From Leucobacter chromiisoli (GTDB lineage: Bacteria > Actinomycetota > Actinomycetes > Actinomycetales > Microbacteriaceae), in NCBI RefSeq assembly GCF_016522505.1, contig NZ_JAEHOH010000001.1, positions 124,001 through 188,000 of the forward strand: DNA of 64,000 nucleotides, read 5' to 3'. Shown piece by piece: positions 1-8,365 of this stretch (position 1 is the first letter of the stretch; each line of letters opens with the position of its first letter). A program made the position numbers and the translations under genes. Below the pieces are notes generated by a model. That model searched no databases and was not told the origin of the DNA. It worked only from the letters and a program-made list of their open reading frames with translations.

Positions 1-1
1 C

Positions 2-1168
2 GACGCCTACGAGCGCACGGGCGTGCTCGACCAGGCGATCAACACCGCGCACCAGCTGCGGCAGGACGCCCGCGCCGGCATCGGCTCGGACGGCGACACC
101 GCCATCCTCATCGCCGACCTCGTGGTCCACCTGCTGACCGGGCGCGTGGCCGCCGAGCGCACCCTCGCGTCCACCACGGCGCTGCTCGACCGGCGCGACG
201 ACGCCTGGTCCGGGCGCCTGCTCGCCGACTACGGAGCGGAGGTGCGGCTGCCCGAGCTCGTCTCGCCGGGAGACTTCGCCGGCGGCACGAGCCCCGACCT
301 GACGACGCGGATCGGGGCCGAGGCGCCGCTGCCCGTCTACTACGTCACGGGGCACGACACGGCGGCCGCCTTCGCCGCCGTCACCGCGGCGGCGCCTCGT
401 GAGCCGACCGGCCCGCCTGACGGGTCCGCCCCGTCGGCGGGGTCCGCCGCGGGGCGGAGCTGGGGCGTGGTCTCGTGCGGCAGCTGGGCCGTCGTCGGTC
501 TGGCGGTGCCGCAGCCGATCCTCACCTCGGAGGCGAGGCAGCGGGGCTTCACGCAGGAGCTCGGCGCAGAGGGCGACACCCTGCTCGTGAAGAACCTCAG
601 CGGCATGTGGCTGCTGCAGGAGCTCACGCGCGAGTGGGCCGCCGAGGACGGCCTGGCGACCTGGCCCCTCGCCGCGCTGCAGGAGCTTCTCGCCGGCGCC
701 CGGGAATCCCCGTACCGCGGCCGCTTCGACCCCGCCGACCCCTCCCTCCAGGCGCCGGGCGACCTGAGCCGCCGCATCGGGGACGGCTGCGAGGCGGCGG
801 GGCACGACCGGCCGCGCGACCGGATCGAGACCGTGCGGGCCGTCCTCGTGAGCCTCGCCGCGGCCTACGCGCGGGCGCTCGCCGAGGCCGCCGAGCTCGC
901 CGGCACGACCGTGGACGCGGTGCGCATCGTGAGCGGCGGATCGCGCAACACCGTGCTCTGCGAGCTCACCGCCCGGTACACGGGCCTCCCCGTCGTCGCC
1001 GGGCCGCCGGAGGCGTCGGCGAGGGGCGTGCTGCTGCAGCTCGCCGTCGCCGCCGGAGAGCTGCCGAGCCTCGCCGTCGCCCGCACCATCGACATCGACG
1101 ACGGGGAGACCGCCGGTCACCTCGGCGTCCCCTTCCGTCCCGAACACCAGGAGGACACGCATGACTGA
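2..1168 (+). CDS. FGGY-family sugar kinase, rhamnulokinase-like (5' end outside window)
   Basis: ATP-dependent sugar or ketose kinase, closest in motif style to rhamnulokinase (L-rhamnulose to rhamnulose-1-phosphate). The frame is open from base 2, so the N-terminal ATPase half is missing and the GTG at 23 is internal. Visible are the YVTGHDTA block, a SCGSWAVVG block (family SSGTWSLxG), KNLSGMWLLQEL, and the C-terminal nucleotide-binding stretch RIVSGGSRNTVLCEL. A low-complexity Gly/Ala/Pro/Ser insertion lies between the GHDTA and SCGSW blocks. The stop overlaps the aldolase start (ATG at 1161), so the genes are translationally coupled. With the aldolase, dehydrogenase and small kinase downstream it forms one sugar/polyol operon. 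The exact sugar cannot be fixed from sequence. Confidence 0.8.
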   Translation, partial: DAYERTGVLDQAINTAHQLRQDARAGIGSDGDTAILIADLVVHLLTGRVAAERTLASTTALLDRRDDAWSGRLLADYGAEVRLPELVSPGDFAGGTSPDLTTRIGAEAPLPVYYVTGHDTAAAFAAVTAAAPREPTGPPDGSAPSAGSAAGRSWGVVSCGSWAVVGLAVPQPILTSEARQRGFTQELGAEGDTLLVKNLSGMWLLQELTREWAAEDGLATWPLAALQELLAGARESPYRGRFDPADPSLQAPGDLSRRIGDGCEAAGHDRPRDRIETVRAVLVSLAAAYARALAEAAELAGTTVDAVRIVSGGSRNTVLCELTARYTGLPVVAGPPEASARGVLLQLAVAAGELPSLAVARTIDIDDGETAGHLGVPFRPEHQEDTHD

Positions 1169-1919
1169 ACGAGATCAGGCGCTGAACGCGCTCGTGGAGC
1201 TGTCGCGGCGGCTGGGCGACCCGTCGGCCGACGCTGCGATCCTGGGCGAGGGCAACACCTCGGTGCGGATCGGTGAGCGCGAGATGCTCGTCAAGGCGAG
1301 CGGTGCCGTGCTCGGGGACGCCGAGGCGGCCGACTTCGTGCCGCTGGATCTCGGTGAGGCCGAGCGGCTGATCGGCGATCCCGATGCCGGGGACACCGAG
1401 GTCTCGGAGCTCTTCGGCCGCGTCGCGGAGGCGCACGGCCGCCGGCCCTCGGTCGAGGCGCTGCTGCACGCCGTGGTCTACGCCAGCACGGACGCCCGGG
1501 TCGTCGCCCACAGCCACCCCACCGACGTGAACGCGCTGCTGTGCTCCGAGCGCGCCGAGCTGCTGATCGAGGGCGGGCTGTTCCCGGATCAGATCGTCGT
1601 GCTCGGGGCGACGCCGCTGCTCGTCGACTACATCGATCCCGGCATCCGCCTGGCCCGCGAGGTCGCGCTGCTGCTCGCGGAGCATATCGAGCGCCACGGG
1701 GAGAGCCCGCGCGTGATCTACCTCCGCAACCACGGCATGTTCGCGCTGGGCGCCTCCGCCGCCGAGGTGCTGGGCATCACGCGCATGGCGCAGAAGTGCG
1801 CGCGGGTGCTGATCGGCGCGGCCGCCGTCGGCGGCGTGCAGTTCATGCCGGCCGAGGAGGTCGTCCGCATCGACAGCAGGCCCGACGAGCAGTTCCGCCG
1901 CGGGCTGCTGAGCAACTGA
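1161..1919 (+). CDS. Class II aldolase/adducin family protein
   Basis: A 252-residue zinc-type class II aldolase, the family of L-fuculose-1-phosphate and L-rhamnulose-1-phosphate aldolases, which split a ketose-1-phosphate into DHAP and an aldehyde. The expected metal ligands are present: H117 and H119 in AHSHP and H191 in RNHGM. E99 (SVEALLH) is the likely acid/base. The start ATG overlaps the kinase stop by 8 bases. Placement after an FGGY kinase makes a phosphoketose the likely substrate. The rhamnose-versus-fucose question is open; the family also contains adducin-like and ribulose-phosphate epimerase members, but the gene order favours the aldolase role. Confidence 0.82.
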   Translation: MTERDQALNALVELSRRLGDPSADAAILGEGNTSVRIGEREMLVKASGAVLGDAEAADFVPLDLGEAERLIGDPDAGDTEVSELFGRVAEAHGRRPSVEALLHAVVYASTDARVVAHSHPTDVNALLCSERAELLIEGGLFPDQIVVLGATPLLVDYIDPGIRLAREVALLLAEHIERHGESPRVIYLRNHGMFALGASAAEVLGITRMAQKCARVLIGAAAVGGVQFMPAEEVVRIDSRPDEQFRRGLLSN

Positions 1920-1933
1920 GAGAGGGAGAGACC

Positions 1934-2665
1934 ATGACGTCACAGCTGGAGGGCAAGGTCGCCGTGCTCACGGGCGCGAGCTCGGGCATCGGCCTCGCGG
2001 TCGCGGAGGCGCTGCTCGCTGCGGGCTGCCGCGTCGTCGCGGTGGCCCGGTCGGCCGAGCGCCTCGCGGAGCTCGCGGCGACGGCGCCCGACCGGGTGCA
2101 CGCCGTCGCGGCCGACGTCGGGGATCCGGGCGTCGCCGAGCGCGCGGTCGCGGAAGCGGTCGAGCGCTTCGGCCGGCTCGACATCGTGCTGCCGAACGCC
2201 GGCATCTACATCGGGGGCGACCTCGCCGAGACCTCGGCGGAGTCCATCGCGCAGCTGGTCTCGACGAACGTCACGGGCGTGATGACGCTCGTGCACGCGG
2301 CGCTGCCGAGGCTCGTCGAGCAGGGGTCGGGCGACATCCTCGTCACGAGCTCGGTCTCCGGCGTGCAGGACATCCCCTGGGAGCCCGTCTACTCGGCCTC
2401 GAAGCACGCCGTGCACTCCTTCGTGCACACCGTGCGGCAGCAGACCGCCGAGACGGGGGTGAGGATCGGCGCGATCGCCCCCGGCGTGGTGCTGAACCCG
2501 CTCTGGGGCTTCGAGCACGGCTCTGCCGAGGAGGCGGAGAAGATCGCGGAGCGCACGGGGATCCGGTCGTCCGACGTGGCCGACGCGGTGCTGTTCATGC
2601 TGACCCGGCCGGCGCACGTGGTGATCCGGGATCTCGTCATCCTGCCGACCGGGCAGGACATCTGA
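1934..2665 (+). CDS. Short-chain dehydrogenase/reductase (SDR)
   Basis: A 243-residue classical SDR. The cofactor motif TGASSGIG is at residues 13-20, NAG at 88-90, catalytic Ser near 139-140 and YSASK at 153-157. The start is ATG 1934 after the purine-rich ribosome site AGAGGGAGAG; an upstream extension of the frame only overlaps the aldolase and is not used. Family knowledge supports NAD(P)-dependent alcohol/ketone oxidoreduction. In this operon it probably oxidises the sugar or polyol, or the lactaldehyde/glycolaldehyde released by the aldolase; that assignment is inference. The stop overlaps the next start by one base (TGATG). Confidence 0.87.
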   Translation: MTSQLEGKVAVLTGASSGIGLAVAEALLAAGCRVVAVARSAERLAELAATAPDRVHAVAADVGDPGVAERAVAEAVERFGRLDIVLPNAGIYIGGDLAETSAESIAQLVSTNVTGVMTLVHAALPRLVEQGSGDILVTSSVSGVQDIPWEPVYSASKHAVHSFVHTVRQQTAETGVRIGAIAPGVVLNPLWGFEHGSAEEAEKIAERTGIRSSDVADAVLFMLTRPAHVVIRDLVILPTGQDI

Positions 2666-3315
2666 TGGGCGACGTCGAGCACGTCGGCCTCGCCGAGCTC
2701 GTCGCGGCGGCGCGGCGTCTGGCCGAGCGCGGCGGTCGCGCGATCCTCGGCATCGCGGGAGCGCCGGGCGCAGGGAAGAGCGTGCTCTCCGACGCGCTCG
2801 TCGAGGCCCTCGGCGGCGACGCCGTGCTGCTCGGCATGGACGCCTTCCACCTCGCCGACTCCGAGCTGGAGAGGCTCGGCCGCGCGGACCGCAAGGGCGC
2901 GCCCGACACCTTCGACGTCGACGGCTACTGCAGCACGCTGCAGCGGGTGCTGGCCGCCGACCGCCCCGTCTACGCGCCGGTGTTCGACCGCTCGCTCGAG
3001 GCGGCGATCGCGGGGTCGGTGCGCATCGATCCCGAGGTGCCGCTCGTCATCACCGAGGGCAACTACCTGCTGCTCGATGCGGCATACGAACAGGGCGACT
3101 GGGCGGCGGTGCGGCCGCTGCTGACGGAGACCTGGTTCGTGCAGCCCGACGAGGCGCAGCGCCTCGCGTGGCTCGTCGCCAGGCACGAGCGCTACGGCCG
3201 CAGCCCGGAGGAGGCGCGGGAGTGGAGCTATGGCACCGACCAGCGCAACGCCGCGGTCGTCGCTGCGAGCGCGGCGCTCGCGGACCGCGTGCTCTCCGTG
3301 CGCTACGACGGCTGA
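2665..3315 (+). CDS. Nucleoside/nucleotide kinase family protein (FrcK/YggC type)
   Basis: A 216-residue P-loop kinase related to pantothenate and uridine kinases and to the FrcK/YggC group found in sugar operons. Walker A GAPGAGKS is at residues 32-39, followed by a MDAFHL segment and the FDVDGY region typical of the group. It is coupled to the upstream SDR by a TGATG overlap. It ends 4 bases before the convergent siderophore gene, with no room for a separate terminator. Substrate unknown; a second sugar phosphorylation step is plausible. Confidence 0.75.
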   Translation: MGDVEHVGLAELVAAARRLAERGGRAILGIAGAPGAGKSVLSDALVEALGGDAVLLGMDAFHLADSELERLGRADRKGAPDTFDVDGYCSTLQRVLAADRPVYAPVFDRSLEAAIAGSVRIDPEVPLVITEGNYLLLDAAYEQGDWAAVRPLLTETWFVQPDEAQRLAWLVARHERYGRSPEEAREWSYGTDQRNAAVVAASAALADRVLSVRYDG

Positions 3316-3319
3316 TCCG

Positions 3320-4132
3320 CTACCGCGCCCGCCAGTACCCGCAGAAGTCGACCGCCGACTTCGCCACCCCGCGGTCGTTCACCAGGTGGCGGCGGCCCCC
3401 GGTCGCGAGCTTCTGCTCGCCGGCGACGAAGGCCGAGACGGGGCCGCTCCACTCCGGCAGCCCGCGGAGGGCGTCGAGTGCCTCGGCGCCCGGCGCCGAT
3501 CCCGGATCGCGGACGATCCAGTGCACGTCCACATCCGCGGGCGCGGCGACCGCCTGACGGTCGTCCGCGTGCGGGACCTCGATCACGGCGTGGCCCGTCG
3601 CGTCGGCGGGCAGGTCGCGCAGGATCCCGAGGACGGCGGGCATCGCGCTCTCGTCGCCGGCGAGCACGACGCGATCCGCTCCGTCGACCGGCCGGTAGCC
3701 GCACCCCTGGTCGATGAGCGCGACCCGCTGCCCGACGGGGAGCGACGACGCCCAGGGGCCGGCGACACCGGCGTGCTCGGGATCCCCCGAGCCGTGGACC
3801 ACGAAGTCGATGTCGAGCTCCGAGGCCGCGGGGCGGAAGGCGCGCACGGTGTAGTTGCGGATCACCGGCCGGGTGGCCTTGGGCAGCGAGAGGTAGCGCA
3901 GGTAGCCGCGCGTGTCGAAGCGTTCGGCCAGCCTGTCGAAGCGGGTGTCGGCGCCCGCGACCGGCAGCGCCAGGCGGAACCACTGGTCGAAGCCGAGGTT
4001 CCGCCAGTCCGCGATCTCGTCGCCGCCGACCGTCACCCGCACCATGTTGGGCGAGATGCGCTCGGCGGCCACCACCTCGGCGGTGACGAGGCCCGTGTCG
4101 GCGTGCGTGACGGCGATGTTCTGAGCGGCCAT
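3320..4132 (-). CDS. Siderophore-interacting protein (FAD/NAD(P)H ferric-siderophore reductase)
   Basis: A 270-residue cytoplasmic flavoprotein of the SIP family, which releases iron from imported ferric siderophores by reduction. The N-terminal FAD-binding barrel (about residues 12-125) contains RNYTVR, the RxYT flavin motif; the C-terminal half is the NAD(P)H-binding SIP domain. The start is ATG at 4132 with GAAGGGG upstream. The promoter, described separately, overlaps a DtxR/IdeR-type iron box, so iron repression is likely. No siderophore transporter or biosynthesis gene is adjacent. Confidence 0.88.
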   Translation of the reverse strand: MAAQNIAVTHADTGLVTAEVVAAERISPNMVRVTVGGDEIADWRNLGFDQWFRLALPVAGADTRFDRLAERFDTRGYLRYLSLPKATRPVIRNYTVRAFRPAASELDIDFVVHGSGDPEHAGVAGPWASSLPVGQRVALIDQGCGYRPVDGADRVVLAGDESAMPAVLGILRDLPADATGHAVIEVPHADDRQAVAAPADVDVHWIVRDPGSAPGAEALDALRGLPEWSGPVSAFVAGEQKLATGGRRHLVNDRGVAKSAVDFCGYWRAR

Positions 4133-4162
4133 GGCTGCCCCTTCGTGGTGAGCGGTGCGTGC

Positions 4163-4187
4163 TGCGCGGGGCCCTGCGCCCCGCGCA
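4163..4187 (-). terminator. GC hairpin in the leader of the siderophore-interacting gene
   Basis: Nine-base perfect arms (4163-4171 with 4179-4187) and a 7-base loop, with no T-tract. It sits downstream of the PfkB kinase stop and inside the predicted 5' leader of the siderophore gene. It may end kinase readthrough or affect the leader; which one is not visible. Confidence 0.45.
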
Positions 4188-4214
4188 CCGTCGTTCCCCC
4201 GCGACGAGAGGAAC

Positions 4215-4231
4215 GGGTGAGGCTCACCTAA
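4215..4231 (-). promoter_or_regulatory. DtxR/IdeR-type iron box
   Basis: On the minus strand this reads TTAGGTGAGCCTCACCC, matching the first half and centre of the actinobacterial iron box (consensus TTAGGTTAGGCTAACCTAA). It covers the predicted transcription start of the siderophore gene. A second box lies before the heme oxygenase gene, so one iron repressor probably controls both. Confidence 0.75.
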
Positions 4232-4258
4232 GCTAATTCATCTGATGAACTAGCGCAA
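4230..4258 (-). promoter_or_regulatory. Siderophore-gene promoter with a palindrome filling the spacer
   Basis: On the minus strand a -35 TTGCGC (4258-4253) and -10 TAGCTT (4235-4230) are exactly 17 bases apart. A 23-base palindrome (4232-4254, half-sites TTCATC and GATGAA around the centre at 4243, one mismatch) occupies the spacer. The predicted start (about 4223) falls in the iron box. The -35 lies in the last codons of the upstream kinase gene. The palindrome has no assigned regulator. Confidence 0.6.
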
Positions 4259-5161
4259 GGGGGTCGGATCCTCCAGCTGCGCGCGGAGGGGAGGGTTCGC
4301 GCCCGCGACGGACACCGCGATCGCGGCGGCGCGTGCGGCCCGATCCAGAACGGTGGCCAGCTCCGCCTGCGAGAGCTCCACCCCGCGCTCGAGCAGGCTC
4401 GAGATGAGGCTCGCCATGACCGAGTCGCCCGCGCTGATCGTGTCGACCACGTCGACCGGGTGCGCCGGGATGCGCGCCCTCCCCGCGGCGTTCAGCGCCA
4501 GCGCGCCCTCGGCCCCGAGCGTCACGACGACGATCGCGGGGCCCAGGGCTCGGATGCGCTCCGCGGCCGCCTCCGGGGTGGTGCCGGGGTAGAGCCACTC
4601 CGCGTCCTCGTCGCTGAGCTTGACGAGATCGGCCACCGCCGCGGCATCCTCGAAGCGCCGCAGCGCGACGGCGTGGTCGGGGAGGAGCGAGGGGCGGATG
4701 TTGGGATCCACCGTCACGATGGCGCGCGGTGCGAACTCGCGCAGCAGGCGCAGCACGTCGCTGCCGCCGGGCTCGAGGAAGAGCGCGATCGACCCCGCGT
4801 GCACGAGGTCGACGTCGTCGACGGCGACCGACGGGACCTCCCACGAGATGTCGAAGTGATAGGTCGCGCTGCCGTCGGCCGCGATGATCGCCTGCGCCGT
4901 CGAGGTGGGCTCCTCCCGCCACGACTCGGGCAGCAGCTCGACCGCCTCGCCCTCGAGGTGCGCGGCGATGCGCTCCCCCCTGGGGTCGCGGCCCAGGCGG
5001 GTGAGCAGCCGGGCCGAGTGGCCGAGGCGGGCGACGCCGACGGCCGCGTTCGCGGGGCTGCCCCCGATGAACTCCCGGGTCTCGCCGTCGCTCGTCATGA
5101 TGTCCATGAGGGCCTCGCCGACGAGGAGCGCCGCGCCCGGCGCCTGGGTGTTCTCGTTCAC
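4250..5161 (-). CDS. PfkB-family carbohydrate kinase (fructokinase/ribokinase-like)
   Basis: A 303-residue ribokinase-fold sugar kinase. The first PfkB signature appears as GGSPANAAVG, the second as DTISAGDSV (family DTxGAGD), which includes the anion hole and catalytic Asp. The start is GTG 5161, preceded on the minus strand by AGGAGA at a good distance. The open frame continues upstream to 5284 but that part crosses the divergent promoter region and is not coding. The substrate is probably a fructose- or ribose-like sugar. Transcribed in the same direction as the siderophore gene, but that gene has its own promoter. Confidence 0.85.
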   Translation of the reverse strand: MNENTQAPGAALLVGEALMDIMTSDGETREFIGGSPANAAVGVARLGHSARLLTRLGRDPRGERIAAHLEGEAVELLPESWREEPTSTAQAIIAADGSATYHFDISWEVPSVAVDDVDLVHAGSIALFLEPGGSDVLRLLREFAPRAIVTVDPNIRPSLLPDHAVALRRFEDAAAVADLVKLSDEDAEWLYPGTTPEAAAERIRALGPAIVVVTLGAEGALALNAAGRARIPAHPVDVVDTISAGDSVMASLISSLLERGVELSQAELATVLDRAARAAAIAVSVAGANPPLRAQLEDPTPLR

Positions 5162-5252
5162 GCTGTCTCCTGGCTTCCGGTGGTGGTCGGTGGCGCGGTT
5201 CGCCGCATCCAGTGTAGTTCGCCTCGCCCGCGGGGCAGGCGTCGGCGCGGGG

Positions 5253-5299
5253 TTGACAACCCCGGGACAGGTGCGTAGGTTCATTAGTGAAGTAACTAA
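5253..5299 (+). promoter_or_regulatory. Promoter and inverted-repeat operator of the GntR-ABC operon
   Basis: A consensus -35 TTGACA (5253-5258) and -10 TAGGTT (5276-5281) are 17 bases apart. Immediately downstream is an inverted repeat, TTAGT (5284-5288) and ACTAA (5295-5299), with GGTT and AACC in outer positions. Its location suits autorepression by the adjacent GntR protein. Confidence 0.65.
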
Positions 5300-5348
5300 C
5301 CGAGGAACTCACTCGAGAGCCCGGGCTCGAACAGGAAGGAGGTGCCGG

Positions 5349-5735
5349 GTGTTCGATGACACGCGGCCGATCTTCCTGCAGCTCGCCGACCGCATCGCGG
5401 ACGACATCCTGCGGGGAGCCTACGCCGAAGGCGAGCAGGTCCCCTCGACCAACGAGCTCGCCGCCTACATGCGCATCAACCCCGCGACGGCGGGGAAGGC
5501 CCTGAATCTCCTCGTCGACAGGGAGATCCTCTACAAGAAGCGGGGCATCGGGATGTTCGTCGCCGACGGCGCGAAGACCCGCATCGCCTCGGAGCGGCAG
5601 CAGGGGTTCGTCGACGGGTTCGTCGCCCCCCTCCTCGCCGAGGCCCGAGCCCTCGGCCTCGACCTCCCGCAGGTCGTCCGCCTCGTCGAGGCGGAGGCGA
5701 GGGCGGCGGAGGCCCCGGGGCCCGGCGGGCCCTGA
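5349..5735 (+). CDS. GntR-family regulator, YtrA subfamily
   Basis: A 128-residue repressor. The N-terminal winged helix (about residues 1-75, with the VPSTNELAAYMRINPATAG stretch) is followed by a short helical tail, the compact YtrA layout. Start GTG 5349 has a strong GGAAGGAGGTG ribosome site; the longer upstream open frame is antisense to the kinase. YtrA regulators normally control the ABC transporter encoded next to them, as here. The C-terminal end is Ala/Gly/Pro-rich. Confidence 0.85.
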   Translation: MFDDTRPIFLQLADRIADDILRGAYAEGEQVPSTNELAAYMRINPATAGKALNLLVDREILYKKRGIGMFVADGAKTRIASERQQGFVDGFVAPLLAEARALGLDLPQVVRLVEAEARAAEAPGPGGP

Positions 5736-5835
5736 TCCCGAACCCCCGCATCCCGACCCAGCATCCCCCGGAACCCGGCCGAGGCCCCACGTCCTCGCCC
5801 ACTGCAGACGTACCCGAAACCAGAAGGAGTGCACC

Positions 5836-6840
5836 ATGACCATCGCGATCGAGACCCGCGGGCTCACCCGGGTCCACGGCGATACCCGAGCGCTCGACGA
5901 CGTGAGCGTCAGGATCCGCGAGAACACCATCACCGGTCTGCTCGGCCGCAACGGCGCGGGGAAGACGACCTTCATGTCGCTCGTCACGGCGCAGGATGCC
6001 CCCACCTCGGGCGAGATCGAGGTGTTCGGCGAGCGCCCGTTCGAGAACGCGCGCGCCCTGGAGCAGATGTGCTTCCTCCGCGACAACCAGCGCTACCCCG
6101 ACGACTACAAGCTGATCCACGCGCTGCGAGCGGCCAGGATCTTCTTCCCGAACTGGGATCAGGGTCTCGCCGACGAGCTCGTCGAGCTGTTCCGGATCCC
6201 GAAGAAGCCGATCATCAAGAAGTTCTCGCGCGGGCAGTTCTCGGCGCTCGGCATCGTGCTCGGGCTCGCCTCCCGCTGCCCGGTCACGTTCTTCGACGAG
6301 CCGTACCTCGGACTCGACGCGACCGCCCGCACGCACTTCTACGACGTGCTGCTGCGCGACTACGCCGAGCATCCGCGCACCATCGTGCTGTCGACGCACC
6401 TCATCGACGAGATGGACCGGCTGCTCGAGCACGTGGTGATCCTCGACCGCGGGCGGGTGGTGCAGGATTCGACCGCCGACGAGCTCCGCGGCATGGCGCA
6501 CCAGGTCTCGGGCAAGGCGCAGGCGGTCGCCGACTACGTCGCCGGGCGGCGCGTGCTCTCGCGCCACAGCATCGGCGGCCTCGCCACGGTGGTGGTGGAG
6601 GGCCGCGTGACCGCCGAGGATCGCGGGGCGGCCGCCGCGTCGGATCTCGAGCTCGGATCCGTCACCCTGCAGGAGCTCGTCGCGGCCTACGGCTTCGACG
6701 GGGCCGACACCCCGACCCACCGCCCCGAGCCCCTCGCGGCCGCCGAGCACTCCGCCCGGGCCGACACGGGCCTCACCGAGACCGTCGCGGCCGTCGCCTC
6801 CGACGAACCCACCAGCACCTCGCCCCGGAAGGGAGCATGA
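5836..6840 (+). CDS. ABC transporter ATP-binding protein (YtrB-like)
   Basis: A 334-residue ATPase. Walker A GRNGAGKT is at residues 37-44 and Walker B is TFFDEP. The signature loop reads FSRGQF instead of LSGGQ, a divergence known in YtrB/BcrA-like GntR-linked ATPases. The last ~100 residues form a poorly conserved Ala/Asp/Glu-rich tail. It follows the GntR gene by 100 bases and overlaps the permease start (ATGA). Export of a peptide antibiotic or cell-wall-active compound is the usual role of this gene trio; the substrate here is unknown. Confidence 0.83.
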   Translation: MTIAIETRGLTRVHGDTRALDDVSVRIRENTITGLLGRNGAGKTTFMSLVTAQDAPTSGEIEVFGERPFENARALEQMCFLRDNQRYPDDYKLIHALRAARIFFPNWDQGLADELVELFRIPKKPIIKKFSRGQFSALGIVLGLASRCPVTFFDEPYLGLDATARTHFYDVLLRDYAEHPRTIVLSTHLIDEMDRLLEHVVILDRGRVVQDSTADELRGMAHQVSGKAQAVADYVAGRRVLSRHSIGGLATVVVEGRVTAEDRGAAAASDLELGSVTLQELVAAYGFDGADTPTHRPEPLAAAEHSARADTGLTETVAAVASDEPTSTSPRKGA

Positions 6841-7556
6841 CCATGAACCACGTCATCAACGTCACCCGCCTCCACCTCAACAAGCCGGTCGTCGCCTTCG
6901 GCGTCCCGCTCATGATCGTGGGACTCGTCCTGGTGATCACCTGGATCATCGCGGCGATCCTGCAGCGCGCCGGGATGGATCCGCTCGACCCCGCCTACGC
7001 CGAGGGAGCGCGGACCGGAAACCAGGGAATGGTCTGGTCGCTCCCCGGCTTCCTCGTCTACCTCGGCGTGCAGGCCGTCGCCACGACCTTCCCCTTCGCG
7101 CTCGCCCTCGGCACCACCCGGCGGGCCTACGTCGCGGGCACGGCGGTCGCGAACCTGATCCAGGCCGCCTACATCACGGTCATCATGACCGTGCTGCTCG
7201 GGATCGAACTGGCGACCGACCACTGGTTCTTCGGTGCGTACGCGCTCGACACCCTGTTGCTCGGATCCGGGAGTTTCGGCGTGCTGATCCCCACCGTGTT
7301 CATCGCCGTGTTCGTCTTCCTCAGCGTCGGCGGCGCCTTCGGGGCGGTCTGGGTGCGGTTCGGGTCGAAGGGACCGACGATCCTTGCGCTTGCGCTGGCG
7401 CTGGTGCTGGTGATCGCGCTGCTGATCCTGGTGCCGCAGTTCGGCGAGATCATCGCGGGCATCACGCGGTTCCGCGTCGCGCTGTTCGGGATCGCGGTCG
7501 CGCTCGTCGCGCTCGTGGGCACCTGGTTCTGCATGCGCCGCACGGCCGTGCGGTAG
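6837..7556 (+). CDS. ABC transporter membrane subunit
   Basis: A 239-residue integral membrane protein with about six hydrophobic segments. Start ATG 6837 sits inside the ATGA overlap with the ATPase stop; ATG 6843 two codons later is an alternative. It is the permease partner of the preceding ATPase, with no recognised substrate-specific domain. Gene order regulator-ATPase-permease matches ytrA-type operons. Confidence 0.78.
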   Translation: MTMNHVINVTRLHLNKPVVAFGVPLMIVGLVLVITWIIAAILQRAGMDPLDPAYAEGARTGNQGMVWSLPGFLVYLGVQAVATTFPFALALGTTRRAYVAGTAVANLIQAAYITVIMTVLLGIELATDHWFFGAYALDTLLLGSGSFGVLIPTVFIAVFVFLSVGGAFGAVWVRFGSKGPTILALALALVLVIALLILVPQFGEIIAGITRFRVALFGIAVALVALVGTWFCMRRTAVR

Positions 7557-7613
7557 GGCGGGGGCGCGGGTAGGCTGATCACGCAGCGCAGCACCGAACC
7601 CGGGAGATCCCGC

Positions 7614-8246
7614 ATGACCCTCCGCCACCCCGGCACCCTCGCCGGACGTCTCGTCACGCTCGAACCCCTCGCCATGGAGCACCACGACGGCCTGGTCGCG
7701 GCGACCGAGGACGGCGAGATGTGGCGGCTCACCTACACGAGGATCCCGAGCCCGGACGAGATGCGCGACGAGATCCGCCGCCGCCTGAGGCTGCAGGACG
7801 AGGGCGGCATGCTCGCCTTCACCGCGCGCCGCACCGACACCGGCGCGATCATCGGCATGACGACCTTCATGAACATCGACGCGTCGGTGCCCCGAGTCGA
7901 GATCGGCTCCACCTGGAACGCCGAGAGCAGCCACGGCACGGGCACCAACCCCGAGTCGAAGCTCCTGCTGCTGCGGCACGCCTTCGAGGTCTGGGAGTGC
8001 TCGGCCGTCGAGTTCCGCACCGACTTCTTCAACCGCCCGTCGCGCGAGGCGATCGAGCGGCTGGGGGCGAAGCAGGACGGGATCCTGCGCGCCCACACGC
8101 GCCTGCCGGCCGGCTACGTGCGCGACACCGTCGTGTTCTCGATCACCCGCGCCGAGTGGCCGGGCGTGCGGGTCGGGCTGGAGGCCCGGGTGCTCCGGCA
8201 CGTCGAGGCGGCGTCGCCGGATTCCGGTTCGCCGCGCCTCGGCTGA
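7614..8246 (+). CDS. GNAT-family N-acetyltransferase (RimJ/RimL-like)
   Basis: A 210-residue acetyltransferase resembling the ribosomal-protein/amino-acid N-acetyltransferase group. Visible family features are the LRLEPL-like start (LVTLEPLAMEHHDGL), IIGMTTFMNID, the EIGSTWNAES strand and FNRPSREAIERLGA. The GxGxxG acetyl-CoA loop is weak (SSHGTGTNPES). Start ATG 7614 has GGGAG upstream, and a -10-like TAGGCT lies about 40 bases before it. The acceptor is not predictable. Confidence 0.82.
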   Translation: MTLRHPGTLAGRLVTLEPLAMEHHDGLVAATEDGEMWRLTYTRIPSPDEMRDEIRRRLRLQDEGGMLAFTARRTDTGAIIGMTTFMNIDASVPRVEIGSTWNAESSHGTGTNPESKLLLLRHAFEVWECSAVEFRTDFFNRPSREAIERLGAKQDGILRAHTRLPAGYVRDTVVFSITRAEWPGVRVGLEARVLRHVEAASPDSGSPRLG

Positions 8247-8365
8247 GCAGCGGCGCCTCGTCCGGTTCCGGTCGACACGGCTGCGTCGTCGTGCCAGCAT
8301 GGAGGCACCCGGAGCGCCCGCGCGCCGCAGAGCGGGTGCACCGGTCGACGGAGAAGGAGGCCACC

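Noticed and set aside
3303-3983. Long Arg-rich open frames on either strand inside known genes, here and throughout the window
   Set aside because: They are out-of-frame shadows of strongly conserved genes; Arg/Pro/Gly-rich composition comes from high-GC codon third positions.
5162-5284. 41-residue N-terminal extension of the PfkB kinase
   Set aside because: It overlaps the divergent GntR promoter and lacks conservation; GTG 5161 has a proper ribosome site.
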